Assembly: GCA_032355985.1 (NCBI GenBank)
Contig: JAUKVZ010000001.1
Location: forward strand, 124,001-188,000
Reading direction: 5' to 3'
DNA from: Sarcodiotheca gaudichaudii
Taxonomy: Eukaryota > Rhodophyta > Florideophyceae > Gigartinales > Solieriaceae
Length of the DNA: 64,000 nt
The position numbers and the translations under genes were made by a program. Positions 25,363 to 34,511 of the stretch are shown here, piece after piece; positions within the stretch are counted from its first letter, which is position 1, and every line of letters begins with the position of its first letter. The notes under the pieces are model-generated. The model was not told the origin of the DNA, did no database searches, and saw nothing but the letters and a program-made list of their open reading frames with translations.

Positions 25363-26154
25363 GTGGATATTGCCACAATCATTGGTTTGATCGTCGGCGC
25401 TATCGTTGTCGTTGGCACGATCGTGCTGACGGGGCTCGTTGGGATGTTCATCGACGTGCAGTCGGTGATCGTGGTGATCATCGGCTCCATCGCCGCCATG
25501 TTCATCGCCTTCCCGGTCAAGAGCCTGCTGGCGATGCCGAACGTGTCGAAGAAGGCGTTCTTCGCGTCGCCGCCCGACCTGAAAGCGCTGATCGATCAGC
25601 TCGTCGGCCTGGCGGAAATCGCTCGTCGCGACGGCATCCTCTCACTCGAGAATCACCTTGCCGAAGTTGATGAGCCCTTCGTCGTGCAGGGCGTGCAGAT
25701 GGCGGTCGACGGGACGGATCCCGATCTCATCGCGCAGATCCTCGATCAGGATCTCGAGAACCAAATGAGCCGGCACGAAGTCGGGCGCAATCTCTTTGCC
25801 GCGATCGGCCGGTATGCGCCGGCGTTCGGCATGATCGGAACGCTCATTGGTCTGGTGGCCATGCTCGGAGACATGTCCGATCCTTCCGGCATCGGCGCCG
25901 GTATGGCGGTCGCGCTCTTGACGACGCTCTACGGCGCCATCATCGCCAACGTCATCTTCCTGCCACTCGCTGACAAGCTTTCGCTTCGCAGCGAAGAAGA
26001 AGCGCTCGTCAAGCAGGTGATCATCAAGGGCGTCATGTCCATCCAGGCCGGCGACAATCCACGCGTCGTCGAGCAGAAGCTCTGCACGTTCCTTCCGCTG
26101 GCGCTTCGAAGCACCGGCGAGGAGGAAGGCGCTGAAATGAAGAAGGCCGCCTAA
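25363..26154 (+). CDS. motA: Flagellar stator protein MotA
   Basis: A 263-aa membrane protein starting at a GTG with GAGGAG upstream. Four membrane segments are visible: residues 3-22 (ATIIGLIVGAIVVVGTIVLT), about 28-48, and the pair near 145-170 and 180-200 (PAFGMIGTLIGLVAMLGDMS, GAGMAVALLTTLYGAIIANV). The cytoplasmic loop carries the charged residues that touch FliG. It forms the ion-conducting stator with MotB, encoded next. The ion cannot be assigned from this alone. Confidence 0.95.
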   Translation: MDIATIIGLIVGAIVVVGTIVLTGLVGMFIDVQSVIVVIIGSIAAMFIAFPVKSLLAMPNVSKKAFFASPPDLKALIDQLVGLAEIARRDGILSLENHLAEVDEPFVVQGVQMAVDGTDPDLIAQILDQDLENQMSRHEVGRNLFAAIGRYAPAFGMIGTLIGLVAMLGDMSDPSGIGAGMAVALLTTLYGAIIANVIFLPLADKLSLRSEEEALVKQVIIKGVMSIQAGDNPRVVEQKLCTFLPLALRSTGEEEGAEMKKAA

Positions 26155-26168
26155 GCGGGGCAGGACAC

Positions 26169-26924
26169 ATGGCCAAGCGCAAGTGCAAATGCCCTGACGG
26201 CATCCCCGAATGGGTCGTCACGTACGGCGACATGATGTCGCTGCTGCTGACGTTCTTCATTCTGCTGGCGGCGTTCAGCGAGCTGAAGCGCGATCATGAG
26301 TATCAGCGCGTCATCACGGCGGTGAAGGAGGCCTTCGGGTACTCCGGCGGCGTCGGCGTGCTGCCCACGGATGATCCGCCCCTTCGATCGATGATCGAAA
26401 GCCTGGAAGAGCTGGCCATGAAGCAGCTCGACTCCTCGCGCATCAGCCAGTCGAACGAGAAGGGCCTCAGCGGACGCGAAACGACAGTCACGCGCGTCCA
26501 CGACGGGCTGAAGTTCACGATCGGCGGCAATCTGACCTTCCGTCCCGGCTCGGCCGAGCTGATGGAAGGCGCCAAGCCGGAGCTGCTGAAGATCGCCAAG
26601 ATCCTTCGCGGCCGGCGCAACAAGCTCGAAATCAGAGGTCACGCGGCCAAGAAGCAGATTCCCGCAGACTCTCCTTTTAAGGACCTGCTGGACCTCTCCT
26701 ACTACAGAGCCAAGGCCGTCGGTCAGTTCCTGGTCGACGAGGGGGGCATTGACCCCGAAGTGATCGTTCTCAACGCGCGTGGGGATTCCGAGCCCATCGA
26801 AGCGCGGACGTATTCGCCGGAAGAGCAGGCCGTCAACAGGCGTGTCGAGATCATCCAGAACGAGTCCATCGTGGATGACCTGCATCCGGACCCGGATTAC
26901 GCCGACGAAAGCATCGCGAGATAG
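26169..26924 (+). CDS. motB: Flagellar stator protein MotB
   Basis: A 251-aa protein. The N-terminal cytoplasmic tail with Cys6/Cys8 leads into the single membrane helix GDMMSLLLTFFILLAAFSEL, in which Asp21 is the ion-carrying residue. The C-terminal OmpA-like peptidoglycan-binding domain (about residues 115-240) includes LTFRPGSAELMEGAKPELLK, LEIRGHAAKK and VNRRVEIIQ. Gly at residue 20 replaces the Ala usual before the Asp in E. coli-type MotB. It follows motA by 14 bases. Confidence 0.95.
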   Translation: MAKRKCKCPDGIPEWVVTYGDMMSLLLTFFILLAAFSELKRDHEYQRVITAVKEAFGYSGGVGVLPTDDPPLRSMIESLEELAMKQLDSSRISQSNEKGLSGRETTVTRVHDGLKFTIGGNLTFRPGSAELMEGAKPELLKIAKILRGRRNKLEIRGHAAKKQIPADSPFKDLLDLSYYRAKAVGQFLVDEGGIDPEVIVLNARGDSEPIEARTYSPEEQAVNRRVEIIQNESIVDDLHPDPDYADESIAR

Positions 26925-26954
26925 CACCGAATCCCCAAAACATGGACGGACGTC

Positions 26955-27470
26955 ATGGCTGAACAAGCGACTGAGAAACAGGCGAAGAAGGGCCTTCCCA
27001 TCAAGACGATCGTCGTTGTGCTCGGCCTGCTCGTGGTCGAGGCGGTGGTCGTTGTGGGCGCCGTCACGATGCTCGGCAAGCCCAACGAGGTGCAGGGCCA
27101 GGGATTCGTCGATGCGACACCCAGCGCCGATGAGCAGATGCAGGAAGTTCTGCTCGTCGCGGACAAGTTCCCGAACCATCACACCGGCCGCGTCTGGCTC
27201 TGGGACACCGAGGTGCAGGTGAAGGTCAAAGGCAAGCATCTCGAGCATGTGCAGACGATCGTTCAGGATCGCAGCGCCGAACTGAAGTCCGGCATCGGGC
27301 GCATCATCCGCACGGCGCATCACAACCATCTGAAAGAGCCGAATCTCGAGACCATCACCCGGCAGCTGCGCGAGTATCTGGGCGGCGTGTTCGGTCAGGA
27401 TGCCGAAGGCGAGGATCGGTTGCAGGATGTCCTGCTGCCGCGCTGCGTCGGCTTCCCCGCCGACTTCTAA
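26955..27470 (+). CDS. fliL: Flagellar basal-body-associated protein FliL
   Basis: A 171-aa protein: short basic N-terminus, one membrane helix (IKTIVVVLGLLVVEAVVVVG), then a periplasmic domain with the FliL pattern of a strand-rich middle and a late helix (LETITRQLREYLGGVFGQDA). FliL rings surround the stator units and support torque. It sits directly after motAB. The next gene is fliN, so the usual fliM is missing from this slot. Confidence 0.85.
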   Translation: MAEQATEKQAKKGLPIKTIVVVLGLLVVEAVVVVGAVTMLGKPNEVQGQGFVDATPSADEQMQEVLLVADKFPNHHTGRVWLWDTEVQVKVKGKHLEHVQTIVQDRSAELKSGIGRIIRTAHHNHLKEPNLETITRQLREYLGGVFGQDAEGEDRLQDVLLPRCVGFPADF

Positions 27471-27638
27471 ATCGGCAATCTTTGCGCTTCTTGCGCGCAC
27501 TCCGCAAAACCTGCGGACTCATTCAGACGTCCGCCGATAGTCAGGAGCCCAGACGGTTCGATTCGCGACTGCGATTCGATCGTCGAGGGATCGCATGGCC
27601 GGAGGGCGGCGGAGGCCGACCGAAATGAAAGGCTCAGG
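27471..27638 (+). other. 168-base gap between fliL and fliN, where fliM would be expected
   Basis: No open frame here encodes a FliM fragment. A GCGGAC...GTCCGC inverted repeat (27513-27533 region) and a GCCGATAG octamer at 27533-27540, like a sigma-28 -10 box, are visible, but no TAAA-type -35 lies at the correct distance. No good promoter can be called. Confidence 0.4.
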
Positions 27639-28196
27639 ATGAGCGAGAACGAATCAGGCGAGCCGGTCGATCCGCAGGATCAGGACCCCGCCGCGGAACA
27701 ACCAGCCGACGATGCGAACGAGGCGGCGGACGCCTCAGGCGCTGCGGAGCCTGCTGCGGAGAGCGATGCCGACATGGCCGCTGCCGCTGAAAGCGCAGCG
27801 CCGGACGCCGAAGCCGCGCTCAATGCAGTCGAGGACGCTGTCGCCGACATCGCCGGCGACACGGCAGGCGAGCCCGCCGCAACGAGCAACGGCGCCCAGC
27901 CCATGGATCTTCCGGATCTCACTGAAAACGGCGCGCTCGCTGACACTTCCGGCGGCATGGATCTGCTGTCGGATGTGAATCTCGATGTGAAGATCGAACT
28001 CGGCCGCACGCTGATGTACGTCGAGGATGTGCTGAAGCTCGCCCAGGGCGCGGTCGTCGAACTCGACAAACTCGCCGGTGATCCGGTGGATGTGTACGTC
28101 AACGATCGGCACGTGGCGCGAGGCGAGGTGCTGATTCTCAACGACAACTTCTGCGTGCGCATCAATGAGATCCTGCACGCGATCAGTCAGGATTGA
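27639..28196 (+). CDS. fliN: Flagellar motor switch protein FliN with a long acidic N-terminal extension
   Basis: A 185-aa protein. The first 105 residues are Ala/Asp/Glu-rich low complexity. The last 75 residues are a clean SpoA (FliN/FliM C-terminal) domain: [20 protein letters not shown], then [20 protein letters not shown] and [20 protein letters not shown]. FliN is normally a short protein beside FliM in the C-ring. Here no fliM is next to it. The extension is long for the family and may replace some contacts, but that is speculation. Confidence 0.93.
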   Translation: MSENESGEPVDPQDQDPAAEQPADDANEAADASGAAEPAAESDADMAAAAESAAPDAEAALNAVEDAVADIAGDTAGEPAATSNGAQPMDLPDLTENGALADTSGGMDLLSDVNLDVKIELGRTLMYVEDVLKLAQGAVVELDKLAGDPVDVYVNDRHVARGEVLILNDNFCVRINEILHAISQD

Positions 28197-28234
28197 CACG
28201 GCGTCTGAAAGCAGGCGTTTGAACGGACAGGAAC

Positions 28235-28251
28235 GGGTGGCGGAGCCACTC
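28235..28251 (+). other. Small hairpin upstream of fliO
   Basis: GGGTGGC-GGA-GCCACTC forms a 7-bp stem with one G-U pair in the 77-base gap between fliN and fliO. No T-tract follows, so it is not an intrinsic terminator. Confidence 0.3.
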
Positions 28252-28273
28252 TGAGGGAAGCCAGGACGGCGAC

Positions 28274-29149
28274 ATGATGAATCGGTGCGGCCTGCCGGCC
28301 ATGGCTTCGACCATCTGGCTGGCGACAACAATGTGTCTTTGTGTATCCGCTCAGGCGGAGCCGCCGGCTGGCGAGTTGCCTGTGGAGACCGCCTCCCAGG
28401 CGACGCCGATCGCCGAATCCACAACATCGAATCCGGTCGAAGTGGACGAACCTCAGACGGGCGCGACGGCGTCGTCGACCGAAGTCATCGCGCCGATCGA
28501 GCGAACGCCGCTCGGAGGCGCCGTTCCAGCTGATGAGACGGATGTCGCGGAACAACCCGTCGATATGGCCACGCCAACAAGTCTGCTGACCGACGCAGTG
28601 CGCACCGGGGGAGCGCTCTTCGTCGTCATCGGGCTGATCCTCGTCGTGCGGATGATCCTGCGCCGCGTCGGTGTGGCGCAGGTGGGCCTGATGGGGCAGC
28701 TTGGCGCCGGCGGCCGGGCGCCATCGGGCGTGCTGGCGATTCTTGGTCGTTATCCGGTTGGCCGCGGGCAGTCGATCGTCCTGTTGCAGGCAGGCGTGCG
28801 TGTGCTTGTGCTTTCACAGACCAGCAGCGGATTCCGAACGCTCAGCGAGATCACGGATCCTGAAGAAGTCGCGCAACTGCTGCTGAAGACGCGCGATGAA
28901 GAAGGACAGTCGATGTCCGAGCGATTCCGATCGCTCCTTCGCGGCGCCTCGCAGGATCCTTCGATCGTCGGCGAAGATGAGGACGATCAGCCGGGCGGCC
29001 CTGTGTCGATGCGCATCGCCGGCGGGCTGGGCGATGTTGGCGTGTCACTTCCGGATGTGGATGAATCGGATGATGAAGACGGCTTGCCGCTTGATGGCGT
29101 GCAGTCGCTTCGACAACGGCTCGCAGCCATGGCGGAGCCGGATTCATGA
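28274..29149 (+). CDS. fliO: Flagellar biosynthesis protein FliO
   Basis: A 291-aa protein with an N-terminal signal-like helix (residues 8-28), a Pro/Thr/Glu-rich periplasmic stretch of about 80 residues, one membrane helix near residue 115-135 (GGALFVVIGLILVVRMILRR) and a cytoplasmic domain. The FliO-typical strand pattern is there: GRYPVGRGQSIVLLQAGVRV, then LVLSQTSSGFRTLSEI. The C-terminal 80 residues are acidic and variable. FliO assists assembly of the FliPQR export gate. Its stop overlaps the fliP start (ATGA). Confidence 0.85.
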   Translation: MMNRCGLPAMASTIWLATTMCLCVSAQAEPPAGELPVETASQATPIAESTTSNPVEVDEPQTGATASSTEVIAPIERTPLGGAVPADETDVAEQPVDMATPTSLLTDAVRTGGALFVVIGLILVVRMILRRVGVAQVGLMGQLGAGGRAPSGVLAILGRYPVGRGQSIVLLQAGVRVLVLSQTSSGFRTLSEITDPEEVAQLLLKTRDEEGQSMSERFRSLLRGASQDPSIVGEDEDDQPGGPVSMRIAGGLGDVGVSLPDVDESDDEDGLPLDGVQSLRQRLAAMAEPDS

Positions 29150-30012
29150 GACGCATGATCGTCATCATCGCTGCGCTTGTGTGCGCCTTCCTGGCGCCCG
29201 TTGCGAGCGCGGCGGCGCCGGCGCAAGCCACACAAGGCGTCATTGGCCAGATCAATCCAGTCTCAGCGCTGGAAAGCGCAGCCGATGCGCTGCCGGGATT
29301 TGAAGGCGGCCTCAGCGGCGCGCTGAACATCCTGGTGCTGCTGACGGTGCTTTCACTGGCGCCGGCCATCATCATCATGACGACGTCTTTCGTGCGCATC
29401 ATCGTCGTGCTGGGACTGCTCAAGCAGGCGTTGGGCACGCAGACGCTGCCGCCGCCGGGCGTTGTGCTGGGCCTGGCGATCTTCATGACGATGATGATCA
29501 TGTCGCCGACCGTCGATCGGATTCACTCCGAGGCGATCCAGCCATGGAATGACGGCGAGATCACGAATCAGCTTGAGATGTGGCGACGCGCCAAGCAGCC
29601 GGTGCGTGATTTCATGTTCGATCAGATCGAAGCGACGGGAAACTGGTCGGGCGTCTATCTCATGCTCAACTACAAGGGTGTGGACACATCCGAGCCTGAG
29701 AAGCTGACACGCGCCGATGTCGACACGCCTTCGCTCTGCTGCGCATTCATGATCAGTGAGCTGAAGGTCGCCTTCTTGATGGGCTTCAAGGTGTACTTGC
29801 CGTTTCTTGTGATCGACATGGTGATTGCAAGCCTGCTCATCTCGATGAGCATGATGATGCTGCCGCCGGTGCTGATCAGTCTTCCTTTCAAGATTCTTCT
29901 CTTCGTGCTGGTTGACGGATGGCAGCTCGTTGTCGGCGGGCTGCTGATGAGCTTCTCTCAGGAGAGCGCCGTCGCGCAACTGACTGGCGCCGTCGTCAGT
30001 GGGGGGCCATGA
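29146..30012 (+). CDS. fliP: Flagellar export gate protein FliP
   Basis: A 288-aa protein with a cleavable-looking N-terminal signal (IVIIAALVCAFLAPVASA), as FliP commonly has, and four membrane segments. Family motifs: LSLAPAIIIMTTSFVRIIVV, LGLAIFMTMMIMSPT, FMISELKVAFLMGFKVYLPF and LPFKILLFVLVDGWQLVVGG. It forms the core of the export gate with FliQ and FliR, which follow directly. Confidence 0.97.
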   Translation: MRRMIVIIAALVCAFLAPVASAAAPAQATQGVIGQINPVSALESAADALPGFEGGLSGALNILVLLTVLSLAPAIIIMTTSFVRIIVVLGLLKQALGTQTLPPPGVVLGLAIFMTMMIMSPTVDRIHSEAIQPWNDGEITNQLEMWRRAKQPVRDFMFDQIEATGNWSGVYLMLNYKGVDTSEPEKLTRADVDTPSLCCAFMISELKVAFLMGFKVYLPFLVIDMVIASLLISMSMMMLPPVLISLPFKILLFVLVDGWQLVVGGLLMSFSQESAVAQLTGAVVSGGP

Positions 30013-30033
30013 CCCATTTTGGAGCGATGACTA

Positions 30034-30294
30034 ATGGTGATCGACGAGGCATTGATCGACATCGTGCGCCAGGCGCTGATGGTTGCGCTGAAGATCGCCG
30101 CGCCCATTCTCGGCGCGGGCGTCGCGATCGGTCTGTTCATCAGCATCATTCAGTCTGTGACCTCGATCCAGGAGCAGACGTTGAGTTTTGTGCCGAAGAT
30201 CTTCGGGATGATCATCATCACGATCGTGATCATCTCCTGGATCATTCAGCGTGTGGCCGAGTTTTCGATCCAGATGTTCAGTCTGGGCGCCTGA
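30034..30294 (+). CDS. fliQ: Flagellar export gate protein FliQ
   Basis: An 86-aa protein with two membrane hairpin helices: ALMVALKIAAPILGAGVAIG and KIFGMIIITIVIISWIIQRV, separated by the conserved turn SIQEQTLSFVPK. Length and order between fliP and fliR are canonical. Confidence 0.97.
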   Translation: MVIDEALIDIVRQALMVALKIAAPILGAGVAIGLFISIIQSVTSIQEQTLSFVPKIFGMIIITIVIISWIIQRVAEFSIQMFSLGA

Positions 30295-30318
30295 CTTCGT
30301 TTCGGAGGGGCGCATCCC

Positions 30319-31098
30319 ATGCCTGGCGCCGAGTTGTTGCTGCCGCACGTGCTTCCCTTCGGCGCCGTCATTGCGCGGCTGGCGGGCATCTTTCTGATGA
30401 CGCCGTCAATCAGCAGCCAGTCGACGCCGGTGCGCGTCAAAGCGCTGATGACAATCTTCCTTGCGCTTGCTCTGTATCCGGTGCTGCCGATTTCGATCGC
30501 GCCCATGCAGAGTCTGGGCCTGATGGATCTGGTCCCGGTCGTTGTCGGCGAACTGCTCATCGGGCTGGCGATCGGCGCACTGTTGAGCCTGCCGGTGCTG
30601 AGTGTGCAGATGGGCGGCCAGATCATGGGTCAGCAGATGGGGCTGGGGATCGCCTCCGTCTTCAATCCGGCGATGGACACCGAAGGCGATGTCATCGGGC
30701 AGATTCTGCTCTACCTGGCGCTGATGATCTTCCTGGCGTTCGATGGGCTCGAGATTGCGCACTACGCGCTGATCGAGAGCTTCACGACGGTGCCGCTGGG
30801 CGGTCTGGCGATCGATCGAGCGCCGCTGGCGCTCTTTGTCGGGTTGCTGGAGAGCGGGATGGAGCTTGCGCTGCGCATCGCGGCGCCGATTCTGTGCATT
30901 CTCTTTCTCGAGACTGTCGCCGTGGGCTTCGTGATGAAGACCGTGCCGCAGCTGAACATTCTCAGCTTTGGTTTCCCCGTAAAGATTCTGCTGGGTGTAT
31001 TCACGACGCTGGCCGCGGTGACGGCGATCGCCGGCGCTACGGGTGTGGAGATCGAAAAGTCGTTCGAACTCGTTCTGGAATGGGTTTACTCGCTATAG
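30319..31098 (+). CDS. fliR: Flagellar export gate protein FliR
   Basis: A 259-aa protein with about six membrane segments. Motifs include ARLAGIFLMTPSISSQSTPV, the GELLIGLAIGALLSLPVL region, and QLNILSFGFPVKILLGVFTT near the C-terminus, all typical of FliR. It completes the FliPQR channel. flhB begins 24 bases downstream. Confidence 0.96.
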   Translation: MPGAELLLPHVLPFGAVIARLAGIFLMTPSISSQSTPVRVKALMTIFLALALYPVLPISIAPMQSLGLMDLVPVVVGELLIGLAIGALLSLPVLSVQMGGQIMGQQMGLGIASVFNPAMDTEGDVIGQILLYLALMIFLAFDGLEIAHYALIESFTTVPLGGLAIDRAPLALFVGLLESGMELALRIAAPILCILFLETVAVGFVMKTVPQLNILSFGFPVKILLGVFTTLAAVTAIAGATGVEIEKSFELVLEWVYSL

Positions 31099-31122
31099 GG
31101 CGCGCGGGGCGCCGGAGCGCAC

Positions 31123-32193
31123 ATGGCTGAAGATCTCGGCGAAAAGTCAGAAGAGCCAACAGCGCGCAAGCGCATGGAGTCTCGCCGCAAGGGACAGGTC
31201 GCCAAGAGCCAGGATCTATCGGCTGCGCTTCTGCTGGCGGGCGCGACCCTCATGCTGATCTTCTACGGTGATGACATCTTCGGTGGTGTGGCCGCGATCA
31301 TGCGCCGCGCGCTGGATCCCCTTGCCCTGGGCGGCGATATTCATGCGGCCAGCGCCGGTCACGCTGTGTCCGTTTCGATGGGCAAAATGCTGTGGATCAT
31401 CGCGCCAGCGCTAGCGATCATGGGGCTGATCGCGCTGATCGATCAGTTCAGTCAGGTGGGCGCGATCGTCAGCATGGAGGCGATCAAGCCGAATCTCAAT
31501 AAGCTGAATCCGATTTCAGGCACGGCGAAGCTCTTCTCTCGCCGAAATCTCGTCAAGGGAGTCGTCAACATCCTGAAGGTCACGCTGCTTGGCGGCGTGG
31601 CTGTGATCATCATTTTGCGTGATATGGAGGAGATCGTTGCGCTTCCCGGTCTGCCCATGATGGCGGCCATCAAGGCCATCATCGGATACGTGATCGAACT
31701 GGCGGCGTGGGCGCTGGCCATCATGCTTTTTCTCGGCGTGATTGATCGCATGTATCAGATCTGGCAGCAGACGCAGGATCTGAAGATGACCAAGCATGAG
31801 GTCAAAGAGGAGCGCAAGTCATCGGAAGGCGACATGGAGATGAAGGCGCGGCGTATGCGCCTTGCCCGCGAGATCATGCGTCAGCGCATCCAGTCTGACG
31901 TGCCGAAGGCGGATGTCGTCGTCACCAATCCCACCCATTTTGCAGTGGCGCTGAAGTACGACTCTGAGGAGTCGCAGGCGCCGCGCGTCCTTGCCAAGGG
32001 CGCCGACATGCTCGCCATGCAGATTCGTATGGTCGCCACGGCGCACGGCGTGCCGATTGTCGAGCGCCCGCCGCTGGCTCGCGCGCTGTATCGCTCGGTC
32101 GAGGTCGGGCAGGAGATCCCGGTGGATCTTTACGAAGCGGTCGCCGAGGTGCTGGCGTACGTCTATCGCCTGGAGGGACGGATGGCGTCATAG
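31123..32193 (+). CDS. flhB: Flagellar export switch protein FlhB
   Basis: A 356-aa protein with a basic N-terminus (EDLGEKSEEPTARKRMESRR), four membrane helices, and a cytoplasmic domain carrying the self-cleavage motif NPTH at residues 269-272 (VTNPTHFAVALKYD). Cleavage between N and P changes export specificity from rod/hook to filament proteins under FliK control. Family motif KMTKHEVKEERKSSEGD precedes it. Confidence 0.97.
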   Translation: MAEDLGEKSEEPTARKRMESRRKGQVAKSQDLSAALLLAGATLMLIFYGDDIFGGVAAIMRRALDPLALGGDIHAASAGHAVSVSMGKMLWIIAPALAIMGLIALIDQFSQVGAIVSMEAIKPNLNKLNPISGTAKLFSRRNLVKGVVNILKVTLLGGVAVIIILRDMEEIVALPGLPMMAAIKAIIGYVIELAAWALAIMLFLGVIDRMYQIWQQTQDLKMTKHEVKEERKSSEGDMEMKARRMRLAREIMRQRIQSDVPKADVVVTNPTHFAVALKYDSEESQAPRVLAKGADMLAMQIRMVATAHGVPIVERPPLARALYRSVEVGQEIPVDLYEAVAEVLAYVYRLEGRMAS

Positions 32194-32207
32194 GACGCGC
32201 ATGAGAC

Positions 32208-34391
32208 ATGGCCATCAGGTCGCTCGACACTCCGGCGCCCAAATGGGCGATGACGATCGCCCGTCATCGCGGGCTGATCGTGCCGCTGGGCTTCATGGCC
32301 CTGCTGGCGGTGATCGTCGTTCCGATTTCGCCGGTGATGCTGGACATCTTCATCGCGATCAACATCAGCGTGGCCGTCATCATGCTGATGATCACCGTCT
32401 ATATGGCCAAGCCGCTGGAGTTCAGCGTCTTCCCGTCGCTGCTGTTGGGCACGACGCTCATGCGGCTTGTGCTCAACATCGCCTCGACGCGATTGATTCT
32501 CAGCGCAGACGCCGCGACGCCGCAGGAGGCGGATGATGTCGCGGGCAAGGTCATCAGCGCATTCGGCACCTTTGTGGCGGGCGATTCACTGGTCGTCGGC
32601 GCCATTATCTTTCTCATTCTGATCATCGTGCAGTTCGTGGTGATTACCAAGGGCTCCACGCGCATCAGTGAAGTGGCGGCGCGATTCACGCTCGACGCCA
32701 TGCCCGGCAAGCAGATGGCGATTGATGCAGATCTCAATGCAGGCATCATCGACGAGCGCGAAGCGCGAACCAGACGCGATCAGGTGGGGCGCGAGGCGGA
32801 TTTCTTCGGCGCCATGGACGGCGCCAGTAAGTTCGTTCGCGGCGACGCCATCGCCGGCATCATCATCACCGTGGTCAATATCCTCGGCGGCTTCACTGTC
32901 GGCGCCTTCGAGAAAGGCTGGAGCGCAGCTGAGTCCGCGAGCCTCTTTACGCGTCTGACCATCGGCGATGGTCTGGTGTCGCAGATTCCCGCATTCGTCA
33001 TCTCCATCGCGGCGGGTCTGATCGTCACCCGCGCCGGCGCCAAGGACGCTCTCGGCGAGGAGATCGCCGGTCAGATGGCCAGCAGGCCGATCGCGCTGGT
33101 GATTGGCGCCGGATTCATGGGCATGCTTGCCATCACACCGCTGCCCACAACGCCCCTGCTCGCGATGGCGATCGGGATGGGCGGGATCGCATTCATGACG
33201 ACGCGCAACAAACGCGCGACGAAGATCGCAGAAGAAGTCGAGGCTCGCGAGGAGGCAGAGGCCGCACAGCCGGCAGCGCCTGATGTGGAGTCGCTGCTCA
33301 AAGTCGACACGATGGAGCTTGAGATCGGTTTCGGTCTCGTGTCGCTTGTGGACAAGGGGCAGGGGGGGGATCTGCTGGATCGCATCAGCGCGATCAGACG
33401 CCAAGTAGCCGTGGAGCTTGGGTTCGTCATGCCGCCTGTCCGCATCAGGGACAACATGGGCATGGAGGCGAACGCCTATCGCGTGAAGATTCGCGGGGCG
33501 GCCGTGGATGAGGGCGATGTCTATCCGGATCGGCTGCTCGCCATGGATTCCGGCATCGCCACGAGCCCCATTGACGGCATTCCAACGCGGGAGCCGGCAT
33601 TCGGCCTCAGCGCCTGGTGGATCACCTCCGCTCAGAAGTCCGAGGCTGAGAGCGCGAACTACACCGTCGTCGATCCGACCAGCGTGCTGGCGACCCATCT
33701 GACGGAGATCGTGAAGAAGCACTCGGAAGAGCTGCTGACCCGCGAGGAAGTCAACAATCTCATCGAGCAGCTCAAGGTGAAATCGCCGCGGCTGGTCGAA
33801 GAGGTCGTTCCTGCGATCGTCAAACCTGGTGAACTACAGAAGGTTCTTCAGAATCTGCTTCGCGAGCGTGTCTCGGTCCGTGATCTCGAGACCATTCTCG
33901 AAACGCTGGCTGACTGGGCGCCGAAGACACAAGATCTCGATGTGCTCACCGAATACGTCCGCAATGCGTTGCGCCGAAGCATCTGTCAGAGCTACGCCAT
34001 TCCGCCGGCCGAGGATTCGCTCTCGCAGCCTGCAGATGCGCGAAGGAAGGAGCGGATCGTGTGCGTCACGTTGGATCCGGCATTTGAGGACATCGTGAAC
34101 TCGTACATCGATCGCTCCAGTGCGGGCACGACGGTGAACATGCCGGCGCGCGTCGCAAGCGAGCTTTCGCGCCAGATCATCGAGTCATTGACGCCTTCGG
34201 TGAACGCAGGCAACCCGCCGGTGATCATTGCTTCTCCACAGGTGCGCGCGGTTGTACGACAAATGATTGAACCACACTTGCCCGGCGCTGCCGTTCTCGG
34301 ATACAACGAGATCGTGCCGGAAGTGGATATCGAGTCCGTTGGACTCGTGTCGCCGCCGGCCAGGCCTGAGCCGGAGCCCGTCCCGACCTGA
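32208..34391 (+). CDS. flhA: Flagellar export gate protein FlhA
   Basis: A 727-aa protein. The N-terminal half has eight membrane segments and the FHIPEP loop (GSTRISEVAARFTLDAMPGK, then QMAIDADLNAGIIDEREART). The C-terminal half is the cytoplasmic ring domain that docks chaperones and FliI/FliJ (VVDPTSVLATHLTEIVKKHS, LLTREEVNNLIEQLKVKSP). Length is normal. It follows flhB by 14 bases. The 120-base spacer to flhF shows no structure I can name. Confidence 0.97.
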   Translation: MAIRSLDTPAPKWAMTIARHRGLIVPLGFMALLAVIVVPISPVMLDIFIAINISVAVIMLMITVYMAKPLEFSVFPSLLLGTTLMRLVLNIASTRLILSADAATPQEADDVAGKVISAFGTFVAGDSLVVGAIIFLILIIVQFVVITKGSTRISEVAARFTLDAMPGKQMAIDADLNAGIIDEREARTRRDQVGREADFFGAMDGASKFVRGDAIAGIIITVVNILGGFTVGAFEKGWSAAESASLFTRLTIGDGLVSQIPAFVISIAAGLIVTRAGAKDALGEEIAGQMASRPIALVIGAGFMGMLAITPLPTTPLLAMAIGMGGIAFMTTRNKRATKIAEEVEAREEAEAAQPAAPDVESLLKVDTMELEIGFGLVSLVDKGQGGDLLDRISAIRRQVAVELGFVMPPVRIRDNMGMEANAYRVKIRGAAVDEGDVYPDRLLAMDSGIATSPIDGIPTREPAFGLSAWWITSAQKSEAESANYTVVDPTSVLATHLTEIVKKHSEELLTREEVNNLIEQLKVKSPRLVEEVVPAIVKPGELQKVLQNLLRERVSVRDLETILETLADWAPKTQDLDVLTEYVRNALRRSICQSYAIPPAEDSLSQPADARRKERIVCVTLDPAFEDIVNSYIDRSSAGTTVNMPARVASELSRQIIESLTPSVNAGNPPVIIASPQVRAVVRQMIEPHLPGAAVLGYNEIVPEVDIESVGLVSPPARPEPEPVPT

Positions 34392-34511
34392 TCGTGCGGC
34401 GTGCGCCGCCTGTCAAAACCGATCGCGCGACGCCGTGTGATCCGAAGAAGATGTACCGATTCACGGATTTCGGCAGGAAGCCGATTCTGTAGCACGCCAT
34501 GGAGGGCACGC

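Noticed and set aside
26151-27500. 449-aa open frame on the - strand under motB and fliL
   Set aside because: It is fully antisense to two clear flagellar genes, His/Arg/Leu-rich, and shows no family motif. It is a GC-rich shadow frame.
27533-27540. Sigma-28 promoter before fliN (GCCGATAG)
   Set aside because: The -10-like octamer has no TAAA-like element at the needed distance; the 15 bases upstream are preceded by CGGA.
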